NCBI GenBank assembly: GCA_937871415.1
Contig: CALMQD010000328.1
Coordinates: forward strand, 1 to 6,288
Direction of reading: 5' to 3'
Source of the DNA: an uncultured Phycisphaerales bacterium
Lineage (GTDB): Bacteria; Planctomycetota; Phycisphaerae; Phycisphaerales; UBA1924
DNA length: 6,288 nt
A program made the position numbers and the translations under genes. Under the pieces are notes generated by a model. It did no database searches and was not told the DNA's origin. It saw only the letters and a list, made by a program, of their open reading frames with translations. This document shows, one piece after another, positions 1 to 5,972 of the stretch (positions are counted from its first letter, which is position 1; the number at the start of each line of letters is the position of its first letter).

Positions 1-952
1 ACCCGGCTTCGGCGGCCAGGAGCGTGCCCGCGGCATGATCCCAGATCCTCTCGACGTACTCCGGCTTTCCGCCGGGCGGCACGGGTCGCTTCTTCGGCAC
101 TCGAAGGTACGCGTCGGCCTGACCCCGCGCCACCAAGGCGTACTTGCACTGGCTGTCCATGCGGACAGGGTCGGCCAGCGGCCAACCGAGCCGCTCGCAC
201 GCGCCCGCCATGACTTTGTGGCTTGCCGAGTGGCTGACGTGGGCGGCCTCGACACTCTCGGCCAGCACGACCGGCTCGCCGCGGAGTGCGCGCGCGTGGA
301 TTTGTCGAAGGTCGCGCACATCGCCTGCGCGGGCGTCCAACTCGCCCGGGCTGATCGACAGGGGACGCTCCCAAGCGCCGGCTCCGGCGATCGCCACGTA
401 GAGCGAGCCGCGCCCGTCGGCGCGGTCGGTTGGCGCGGACGGATCGACGGACAGGTTCGGGCAGCCGAGCACGCCCAGCACCGGGCGGCCGTCGCGGATG
501 AGCGCGAGCGAAACGCAGTACTGCTGGCCGCGGAGGAAGCCCTTGGTGCCGTCGATGGGGTCGAGCGTCCAGCCGCCCATGGACGTGTTCAGGCAGGCCG
601 GGTCGGCCGAGCCGAGATCGACGGCGTGGATGACGTCGTCTGCGCCGCACCGCTTCCAGTCTGCGAGGCCGGGCGATTCGCGCAGCGCGGCGATGCAGGC
701 GTCGCGATGGGCCTGGTGCTGCGGCTCGCGGAGGAAATCGCCGGACTCCTCGGCGACCATTCCGCCCAGGAGGTGGCCGCGGGATTGGAGATCGCGTGCG
801 ACGACGGCCTGGCTGGCGAAGTCGGCGATGGTGACGGGCGAGGCATCGTCCTTGGTCATCGAGCGGAGGGCGTCGAGGCGCGACTGCACCAGCCGGCACA
901 CCGTGCACGCACGCTCCACGGCCTGAATCGCCGCCCGGGTCAGTTCGTCCAT
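1..952 (-). CDS. 3'(2'),5'-bisphosphate nucleotidase, Hal2/CysQ type (3' end cut by window edge)
   Basis: This is a member of the Mg-dependent, Li-sensitive inositol monophosphatase superfamily. The closest match by motif is the Hal2 branch, which hydrolyses 3'-phosphoadenosine 5'-phosphate (PAP), a by-product of sulfate activation, to AMP in the cytoplasm. Reading the minus strand from ATG at 952 gives 317 residues with no stop before the edge. Visible motifs are SPVTIADFASQA at 38-49, the metal-binding acidic pair in VAEES (E68, E69), WTLDPIDGTKGFLRG at 128-142 (D131, D134), a DSQCKYALVARGQADAYLR stretch at 266-284, and WDHAAG at 304-309 with the third metal-binding Asp305. Hal2 proteins usually continue a few tens of residues past this point, so the C-terminus is missing. 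The start is supported by the N-terminal helix typical of the family (MDELTRAAIQAVERA). Upstream there is only a weak AGAG six bases from the ATG. The gene diverges from pdxA. Family assignment is firm; PAP as substrate is inferred. Confidence 0.93.
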   Translation of the reverse strand, partial: MDELTRAAIQAVERACTVCRLVQSRLDALRSMTKDDASPVTIADFASQAVVARDLQSRGHLLGGMVAEESGDFLREPQHQAHRDACIAALRESPGLADWKRCGADDVIHAVDLGSADPACLNTSMGGWTLDPIDGTKGFLRGQQYCVSLALIRDGRPVLGVLGCPNLSVDPSAPTDRADGRGSLYVAIAGAGAWERPLSISPGELDARAGDVRDLRQIHARALRGEPVVLAESVEAAHVSHSASHKVMAGACERLGWPLADPVRMDSQCKYALVARGQADAYLRVPKKRPVPPGGKPEYVERIWDHAAGTLLAAEAG

Positions 953-973
953 GGCGAACTCTACACTTGGCGC
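953..973. promoter_or_regulatory. 21-bp divergent spacer with overlapping opposed -10-like boxes
   Basis: The whole gap between the two divergent start codons is 21 bases. It contains ACTCTACACT at 958-967. On the plus strand TACACT (962-967) fits the TANNNT pattern of a sigma70 -10 element and ends 6 bases before the pdxA ATG. On the minus strand TAGAGT (963-958) fits the same pattern and ends 5 bases before the nucleotidase ATG. The boxes share the TA at 962-963. If both are used, transcripts would start at or next to the start codons and be leaderless or nearly so. No good -35 box is visible for either direction; these would have to lie inside the opposite coding sequences. The alternative is that the true promoters lie further back inside the coding regions. 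This is inference from sequence only. Confidence 0.4.
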
Positions 974-2149
974 ATGACGCGTGAGTCTGGACAGCACGGC
1001 GGGCACGGGCCGGCGCGAACGCCCCTGGTCGCGGTCTCGATGGGGGACCCGCTGGGGATCGGGCCGGAGGTCGTGGTCAAAGCGCTGGAAACCTACGCGC
1101 TGGCCGCGGACGACGACCGGCTGGCGCGGTTTGTGATCCTGGGGAATGAACGGCCTCTGCGTGGGGCGGCGGAACGCGCGGGCGTCGCGCCGTTCTGGGC
1201 GACGCTCGACTTTGCGCCCTCGCCGCACGCGTGGGATGCGCTGCCGCTGCCGGAGGCGTCGGTGGTGCTGCTGGATCACCCGCTGGACGAACGCGCGGTG
1301 CCTTCGGCGCCGGGCCCCAGCGCCGAAGGGGGACGTGCGTCGTTCGTGTACGTAGACACCGCGATCCGCATGGCACAACTGCCCCGCGCTCATCCGCTGC
1401 ACGCGGATGCCATCGTCACCGCGCCGATCAGCAAGACGTCGTGGGACCTATCGCGCCGGGCCGCCGCGGGAACAGAGGACGAAGCGGCGTACGGCCCGAT
1501 CGGGCGCGGGTTCCCCGGGCACACCGAACTGCTCGCCGAGCGCTTCAAGTCGGATCGGTGCGCGATGTTGTTCGTCTCTCCGACGATGCGCGTGATGCTC
1601 GCCACGATCCACGTGCCGCTGACGCGCGTGCCCGCGATGATCACACGCGAACTGGTGCTCGAGAAGATCGAACTGGCGGCGGAGGCGTGCAAACGCCTGG
1701 GTGTGGAGTCGCCGCGGATCGGTGTGTGCGGCCTGGACCCGCACGCGGGCGAAGGGGGCCTCCTGGGAGAGGAAGACGAGCGCGAGATCGCGCCGGCGGT
1801 TGCGAGCGCCCGCGGGCGCGGGATCGATGCCCACGGACCCATGCCGGCAGACACGCTCTTTGGAAGAGCGGTCCTTGAGAACGGACGCCCGGTGCAGCCC
1901 GACGGGTTCGACTGCCTCGTCGCGATGTACCACGACCAGGGACTGATCCCGATGAAACTGGCCGAGCCGCACGCGTCGGTCAACGTCACGGTCGGACTGC
2001 ACGCGCCCGGCTCGGCGCATCGCGGCGTGATCCGTACTTCGCCCGCGCACGGCACCGCGTTCGACATCGCGGGGCGCAACCTCGCGAGCGAGCGGTCGAT
2101 GCAGAGCGCAATCAGCCTGGCGCTGGAGATGGTCCGTCGCGGGGCGTGA
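974..2149 (+). CDS. pdxA: 4-hydroxythreonine-4-phosphate dehydrogenase (PdxA)
   Basis: PdxA oxidises 4-phosphohydroxy-L-threonine with NAD; the product decarboxylates and is condensed with deoxyxylulose phosphate by PdxJ in the DXP-dependent pathway to pyridoxine phosphate. The 391-residue product shows the family signatures in order: PLVAVSMGDPLGIGPEV at 17-33, IVTAPISK at 147-154, PGHTELLAERF at 181-191 (metal ligand H183), the TIHVPL loop (H214), LDPHAGEGG at 254-262 (H257), AMYHDQGLIPMK at 317-328 (H320) and SPAHGTAFDIAG at 356-367. E. coli PdxA is 329 residues. The extra length comes from a polar N-terminal tail of about 16 residues, a Pro/Ala-rich stretch near 82-122 and an insertion near 162-178. 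The last motif has Ala358 where most relatives have Asp. ATG 974 is the only in-frame start close to the conserved N-terminus; the frame stays open back to position 35, but that part is antisense to the nucleotidase. No Shine-Dalgarno is visible. pdxJ is not in the window. Confidence 0.95.
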   Translation: MTRESGQHGGHGPARTPLVAVSMGDPLGIGPEVVVKALETYALAADDDRLARFVILGNERPLRGAAERAGVAPFWATLDFAPSPHAWDALPLPEASVVLLDHPLDERAVPSAPGPSAEGGRASFVYVDTAIRMAQLPRAHPLHADAIVTAPISKTSWDLSRRAAAGTEDEAAYGPIGRGFPGHTELLAERFKSDRCAMLFVSPTMRVMLATIHVPLTRVPAMITRELVLEKIELAAEACKRLGVESPRIGVCGLDPHAGEGGLLGEEDEREIAPAVASARGRGIDAHGPMPADTLFGRAVLENGRPVQPDGFDCLVAMYHDQGLIPMKLAEPHASVNVTVGLHAPGSAHRGVIRTSPAHGTAFDIAGRNLASERSMQSAISLALEMVRRGA

Positions 2150-2969
2150 GCCAGCCGAGAAAACGTGCGAGCGCGAGCGTTGGCGGGCTCAGCGGCTGCT
2201 CGCGGCGCTCCGCGAACGCGGCGAGTTCGGCGCGGGTGAGCCACGCGGCGTCGGTGTACTCCCAGCGGCCGCCCCCCGCGGCGAAGCAAGGCGTCCTGCG
2301 CGGGTCAACAGCGCCCAGTTCCACTTCGAACACGACGTCGAGGCTCCGGGCCAGGTCGTCCACGATCCACGAGCGGGCGACGGGCGCTCGCGCGGCGCTG
2401 CCGGTGGCGGGCCACGCCGGGAGGCGCAGACCGAGCTCTTCGCGCGATTCCTCCTGAAGGGCGCTGTAGAGCGCGCTCGCGGGATATTCACGCAAGCCCG
2501 GCGGGGGCAGGGCCAGCATCCCGATGTCCACGCCTCCGGCGGGCGCGTTCTCCCACTGACCGGGATAAACCCGGGTGCCGGCGCTGCGCCGGGCGAGCAG
2601 GATGCGCTCCGCGCCGGCGGCGTCACGCCCGGTGAGCCAGCCGACGACGCCGAGTTGGCGCACATCGCGTGCAAGAACACTCGCCGTGGCGAGGTGCTTG
2701 AACGAGGACGGGCGCACCCGGAGAACGCCCGACGCCGCATCGAAGGCAATGACCTGCAGGATCGGCCCGTCGAAGAGCGCGTCGTTGCCCCGCCTCATCG
2801 CGAGCCAGGCGTCTTCGAGCGCGGGATCGGCGGGCGGGGCGGCGCCGGGACGCGGCGGGGGCGTGCGGGCCGAGTTCAACAGGGCGCCCGGAAGGTCATC
2901 GAGGACCAGGCGCGGGCCCTGCGCCGGCGCGGCCAGCGCTTCGACACGCACCGGCGCACCGCGGTTCAC
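2112..2969 (-). CDS. Nudix hydrolase with variant Nudix box
   Basis: The product is 285 residues and probably cleaves a nucleoside-diphosphate-linked substrate in the cytoplasm; the substrate cannot be read from sequence. An N-terminal region carries a W-to-N-to-LFDGP pattern (W55, N62, LFDGP at 65-69), which recalls NUDT22-like UDP-sugar hydrolases. It is followed by ILLARRSAGTRVYPGQWENAPAGG at about 123-146 in pieces typical of Nudix folds. The Nudix box is unusual: after PAGGVD (143-148) there are about 15 extra residues. The core then reads ALQEESREELGL at 170-181, keeping E174, E177, E178 and G180 but with Glu instead of Arg at 173 and Ser at 165 where the upstream Glu is expected. The GTG start at 2969 overlaps the ybaB stop as GTGA, which suggests translational coupling and decides the start; no strong Shine-Dalgarno is seen. 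The N-terminal 50 residues are Pro/Ala-rich and poorly conserved in appearance. The 3' end overlaps pdxA by 38 bases in the opposite direction. Confidence 0.86.
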   Translation of the reverse strand: MNRGAPVRVEALAAPAQGPRLVLDDLPGALLNSARTPPPRPGAAPPADPALEDAWLAMRRGNDALFDGPILQVIAFDAASGVLRVRPSSFKHLATASVLARDVRQLGVVGWLTGRDAAGAERILLARRSAGTRVYPGQWENAPAGGVDIGMLALPPPGLREYPASALYSALQEESREELGLRLPAWPATGSAARAPVARSWIVDDLARSLDVVFEVELGAVDPRRTPCFAAGGGRWEYTDAAWLTRAELAAFAERREQPLSPPTLALARFLGWLTPRDGPSPAPG

Positions 2970-3331
2970 TTCATGAGCCCCGACAGCCCGGCGAGGTCGC
3001 CCAGACCCATCGCCTGCGCTTCGCGCTGCAGCTCGTGCTGAGCGGACTGCTTGGCGCGGTCGAGGGCGTCGTTGGTTGCTTCCGCAATGAAACCCTGGAC
3101 CAACGCGCGATGTCCGGGATCGCCCATGGCCGAAACCGCGGCGGGCTCGATGTGGACTTCAACCACTCTCATGTCGCCCGAAACGGTCACGCGCACCACC
3201 CCGCCGCCCGCGGAGCCGGCGCAGCGCATGTCGGCCAGACGCTGCTTGACGCGATCGCCCGCGGCCTTGAGTGCTTCCTTGTTCTTCATGATGCCGGCGA
3301 GCGCGCCGGCCGCCTTGAGTGCGTCAAGCAT
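2966..3331 (-). CDS. YbaB/EbfC family nucleoid-associated DNA-binding protein
   Basis: This is a 121-residue protein of the YbaB/EbfC family, small dimeric proteins that bind DNA and associate with the nucleoid. The family length is about 100-115 residues. The N-terminal half is a charged helix with a MKNKEALKAAGDRVKQRL stretch at 15-32. The signature strand region GSAGGGVVRVTVSG is at 39-52, followed by VVEVHIEP at 56-63. The C-terminal helix has EATNDALDRAKQ at 84-95, and the protein ends in a Gly/Leu/Met tail (GLGDLAGLSGLMK), as many YbaB proteins do. ATG 3331 is chosen because GGAGGT (3343-3338) lies 6 bases upstream and the protein then begins at the family's normal N-terminus, although the frame stays open to 3649. 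The start overlaps the permease stop by 8 bases (ATGCTTGA). In many bacteria ybaB sits between dnaX and recR; neither is here. Confidence 0.93.
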   Translation of the reverse strand: MLDALKAAGALAGIMKNKEALKAAGDRVKQRLADMRCAGSAGGGVVRVTVSGDMRVVEVHIEPAAVSAMGDPGHRALVQGFIAEATNDALDRAKQSAQHELQREAQAMGLGDLAGLSGLMK

Positions 3332-4535
3332 CGAACGACCTCCGCGTGGGGTGTGCGCCGGGTTCTCCGGCTTCGGCGACGCCGCCGGGCGCGGCACCGA
3401 CGGGCGCCGCGGGTTCACAGGGCACGGCGTCGAGATCGCCCGGCTCCATCGAGCGCTCGCTCGCGCCGGAAATGACGACGTCGTCGTCGAGGGCGTGGAC
3501 GCCGGGCGCAGCAAGCGGCGGGGTGCCGTGGACCGCCGCGGCTTCCGCGCGGGCCTTGCGCGACACCGACCACTGCACGAAGAGCAGCAGGACCGCGCCC
3601 GCGACGGCGACGCAACCCATGACGACCTGGAGCGGGGTGAGGCGTTCATCGAACAGCAGGTAACTGCCGATCGCGACGCCGAAGGGCTGGATCTGGATCA
3701 CGCCGCTGGAGACCGCCACGCCGAGGCGCGCGATCGAGATGTAGTAGAAGACGTGCCCGAGGGCGATGCCGATGACCGAACTGAGCAACAGCAACCCGAA
3801 CTGCGCCGCCGGCAGGTTGAGGGCGCTGCGACCGGCGTCCCAGGGCCGGGCGGCGTCGAGCACGTTGTGCCCGAGCGCGAGCATGAGCACGACCATCACG
3901 ATCGCGGTGTACTGGCTGATCGCGGCGAAGGCCGTGACGGGGTGGAAGCCGTGCATGAAGCGGCGCACGCCCAGGCCGTAGGAAGCGAAGAGCAGGCCCG
4001 AGGCAACGGCGGCGACCACGCCCCAGACCTCGTCGGGCTTGCGCGCCTGTCCGGAGCCGAAGATCGTGCCGCTGATGCCGATGAGGACCATGGCGATGGC
4101 GGCCCAGGCTTGCGGGCTCTTGAGCACGCGGCGTTCGGACGGGAAGAGCAGATACGCGCCGATCGCGACGAAGACGATCTGCAGGCGCAGGCCGAAGGTC
4201 GCGGTGGTCGGGTCGACGTGATAGAACGACCAGGCGAACGCGATCTGGCCGAGGCTGTTGAAGAGCGCCGGGACGATGCTGGCCCGCCAGAGCCCGGGTG
4301 GGAGCTTCCGGCGGCGCGCCGACAGGCCGCCCCAGACCAGCACCGGCGCCCACAGCAGCGCCGAGAAGCCGTAGCGCCAGCCGTTGCTGGTCCAGACATC
4401 GATGGAGTGGGAGAAGTGCCGGATGAACAGCGGCACGCTGCACCAGCCCACGAGCGTCAGCACGACCGTCACCACGCCCAGCCACGCGCCCATGTGCGCC
4501 GCGCCGCTCCGGCTATTCCCGCTGCTGGTGTTCAC
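3324..4535 (-). CDS. EamA/DMT-superfamily permease with long hydrophilic C-terminal tail
   Basis: From GTG 4535 the product is 403 residues. It has two EamA-like halves, giving about ten hydrophobic helices: first helix near 15-37, later ones near 53-70, 86-104, 113-131, 143-160, 170-189, 200-221, 245-265, 270-293 and 302-321. This is the plan of drug/metabolite transporters of the inner membrane. The transported compound cannot be inferred. Short loop motifs include LRLQIVFVAIGAYLLFPSER at 117-136 and its second-half counterpart IQIQPFGVAIGSYLLFDERL at 280-299, which shows the internal duplication. After the last helix comes a tail of about 80 residues rich in Ala, Pro, Gly and acidic residues, not expected in a standard 300-residue EamA protein. 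GTG 4535 overlaps the fabF stop as GTGA and has GGAAG 8 bases upstream. ATG 4493 is an alternative start 14 codons later but lacks a well-placed Shine-Dalgarno. The 3' end overlaps ybaB by 8 bases. Confidence 0.88.
   Translation of the reverse strand: MNTSSGNSRSGAAHMGAWLGVVTVVLTLVGWCSVPLFIRHFSHSIDVWTSNGWRYGFSALLWAPVLVWGGLSARRRKLPPGLWRASIVPALFNSLGQIAFAWSFYHVDPTTATFGLRLQIVFVAIGAYLLFPSERRVLKSPQAWAAIAMVLIGISGTIFGSGQARKPDEVWGVVAAVASGLLFASYGLGVRRFMHGFHPVTAFAAISQYTAIVMVVLMLALGHNVLDAARPWDAGRSALNLPAAQFGLLLLSSVIGIALGHVFYYISIARLGVAVSSGVIQIQPFGVAIGSYLLFDERLTPLQVVMGCVAVAGAVLLLFVQWSVSRKARAEAAAVHGTPPLAAPGVHALDDDVVISGASERSMEPGDLDAVPCEPAAPVGAAPGGVAEAGEPGAHPTRRSFDA
3338..3343 (-). promoter_or_regulatory. Strong ribosome binding site of ybaB inside the permease gene
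   Basis: Minus-strand GGAGGT lies 6 bases before ATG 3331 and is the best Shine-Dalgarno match in the window apart from the one at fabF. It decides the ybaB start within a longer open frame. Because it sits in the last codons of the upstream permease gene, ybaB can recruit ribosomes independently of the overlap with that gene. Confidence 0.8.
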
Positions 4536-5875
4536 GCACGGAACTTCCGGACACAGATCGTGTCGTTCTGTCCCCCGAACCCGAACGAGTTGCTCAGGCA
4601 TACGTCCACGCCCCCGTGCGGGTTCAGGTCGCGGGCGGCGTTGGGCACGTAGTCCAGATCGCACTCGGGGTCCGGGTCCGCGAGGTTCATCGTCGGCGGC
4701 ACCCAGCCGGTCTTGATCGCCTGCACGCAGGTGATGAGCTCGACGGCGCCCGCGGCCTGGATGAGGTGGCCGAGCATGCTCTTGACGCTCGAGAACGGCA
4801 CGCGCGGCGCGAGCGTGCCGAAGACGCCCTTCACCGCCGCCGTCTCGATCGCGTCGTTCTCCTGAGTGCCCGTGCCGTGCGCCGAGATGTAGTGCACGCG
4901 CGGGCGCCCGTCGCTGCCCGGCGATTGCGGATCGAGTCCGGCCTGCCGGCAGGCTTCTCGCATCGCCCCCTGCGCGCCCTTGCCGTCCGGCTGGATGTCC
5001 GTGATGCGGAAGGCGTCAGCGGTCGAGCCGTAACCGACAACCTCGCACAACGGGCGCGCGCCGCGGGCGAGCGCGTGGTCGAGCGCCTCGAGCACGACGA
5101 TGCCCGCGCCCTCGCCCATGACAAAGCCGTCGCGCGTCCGCGAGAACGGGCGCGCCGCGTGCTTCGGGTCGTCGCAGCGCCGGCTCATCGCCGTGAGGCG
5201 GATGAACCCGGTCATGCCGAGCGGGTGGATCATCGAGTGCGCACCGCCGGCGAACATCACGTCGGCGTCGTTGTGGCGGATGAGCTCGAAGGCCTCACCG
5301 ACGGCCTGGGTGCCCGCGGCGCAGGCGGTCATGCAGTTGCTGCTGGGTCCGCGGCAGCCGAACTCTTCGGCCAGGTGCGAGCCGGTCAGGTTGGGCTCCT
5401 GCTCCACCTCGCGGCGCGGGTTCATGTGCCGGTACGCGGCGCGGGCCCACGCCGGCGCGTCGAGCCGGTTCTCACCGTCGATCCACCCGGCCAGGTTCGT
5501 CCGCGCGTAGTTGGCGAAGTCGAGCTCGCCCTCGCCCGCGCCCAGGTACACGCCGAAACGCCGACGCGAGAGTTTGCCCTGCGAGGCCCACGGGCCCAGT
5601 CCGGCCTGGTCCCAGGCCTGCTTCGCCGCGGCGAGCGCGTACTGAGTGGAAGAGCCGGCGTCGGCGTGGGCCGCGGTGCGCTCGCCCAGGGCCTTGCGGA
5701 GATCGAACCCCCGGACCTCGGCGGCGAAGTCGGTCTTGAACGTCGTGGCGTCGAAGTGCGTGACGCGATCGACCCCCGACTCGCCCTTGAGCAGGCGTTG
5801 CCAGACGCTGTCGACGTTGTGCCCCAGGGGGGTGATCCATCCCGTGCCCGTGATGACGACTCGGCGCGTGCTCAA
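4532..5875 (-). CDS. fabF: Beta-ketoacyl-ACP synthase, FabF (KAS II) type
   Basis: FabF-type ketosynthases condense acyl-ACP with malonyl-ACP in the elongation cycle of cytoplasmic type II fatty acid synthesis. The 447-residue product has VVITGTGWITPLG at 6-18, the nucleophile Cys185 in MTACAAGTQ, GFVMGEGAG at 250-258, His333 in SAHGTGT, Lys365 and His370 in SVKSMLGHLIQAAG, a DPECDLDYVPNAAR stretch at 402-415, and NSFGFGGQN at 429-437. The Cys-His-His site is therefore complete. It is about 34 residues longer than E. coli FabF. About 15 of these lie between GVYLGAGEGEL and GCRGPS (residues 108-178), with others near 95-105 and 316-326. The start is TTG 5875, supported by AAGGAGT five bases upstream and by the family N-terminus; an ATG at 5894 is out of frame. 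No acpP, fabG or fabD is present beside it, so a specialised ketosynthase rather than the housekeeping enzyme remains possible. Its stop overlaps the permease start. Confidence 0.92.
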   Translation of the reverse strand: MSTRRVVITGTGWITPLGHNVDSVWQRLLKGESGVDRVTHFDATTFKTDFAAEVRGFDLRKALGERTAAHADAGSSTQYALAAAKQAWDQAGLGPWASQGKLSRRRFGVYLGAGEGELDFANYARTNLAGWIDGENRLDAPAWARAAYRHMNPRREVEQEPNLTGSHLAEEFGCRGPSSNCMTACAAGTQAVGEAFELIRHNDADVMFAGGAHSMIHPLGMTGFIRLTAMSRRCDDPKHAARPFSRTRDGFVMGEGAGIVVLEALDHALARGARPLCEVVGYGSTADAFRITDIQPDGKGAQGAMREACRQAGLDPQSPGSDGRPRVHYISAHGTGTQENDAIETAAVKGVFGTLAPRVPFSSVKSMLGHLIQAAGAVELITCVQAIKTGWVPPTMNLADPDPECDLDYVPNAARDLNPHGGVDVCLSNSFGFGGQNDTICVRKFRA

Positions 5876-5880
5876 GGCGG

Positions 5881-5887
5881 ACTCCTT
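5881..5887 (-). promoter_or_regulatory. Shine-Dalgarno that fixes the TTG start of fabF
   Basis: Minus-strand AAGGAGT stands 5 bases before TTG 5875. It is a near-consensus Shine-Dalgarno, and the conserved ketosynthase N-terminus begins right after the TTG. Gene callers that disfavour TTG would otherwise choose a wrong internal start. Confidence 0.75.
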
Positions 5888-5892
5888 GAGGC

Positions 5893-5898
5893 ATTATT
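5893..5898 (-). promoter_or_regulatory. Candidate -10 box of the fabF operon
   Basis: Minus-strand AATAAT differs from TATAAT at one base and is the only AT-rich hexamer in the 97-base gap before fabF (5876-5972). The hexamer 17 bases further upstream is TTCCGT, a poor -35. A start about 7 bases downstream would leave a leader of only about 11-12 bases that just includes the Shine-Dalgarno. This is plausible but unproven; the operon may also be read from the upstream gene. Confidence 0.33.
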
Positions 5899-5972
5899 CG
5901 CACGCGCCACGGGGCACGGAACGCCCGCCGCGCCGGTCGCGCCGGCACGCCCGTCGATGCGGAAAGACGCGC

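Noticed and set aside
35..973. N-terminal 313 codons of an open plus-strand frame leading into pdxA
   Set aside because: The translation is Arg/Ala/Gly-rich without family features, and it is antisense to a nucleotidase with all catalytic motifs; PdxA needs only the part from 974.
1390..2289. 299-codon minus-strand open frame opposite pdxA
   Set aside because: No recognisable motif and Arg/Ser/Pro-rich; it crosses the end of pdxA and overlaps the Nudix gene in a different frame.
3332..3649. N-terminal extension of the ybaB frame up to an ATG at 3649
   Set aside because: The extra 106 residues are antisense-like Arg/Ser/Pro sequence inside the permease gene; GGAGGT and the family N-terminus place the start at 3331.
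3051..4652. 533-codon plus-strand open frame
   Set aside because: It lies opposite ybaB and the permease, is dominated by Arg, Asp, Glu, His and Ala as expected for the antisense of GC-rich DNA, and the minus strand has clear homologs.
5929..5949. GC-rich inverted repeat (8-bp arms with one G-U pair, 5-base loop) between the coiled-coil gene and fabF
   Set aside because: No U tract follows on the minus strand, and such short GC palindromes are common by chance in DNA of this composition, so it is not called a terminator.
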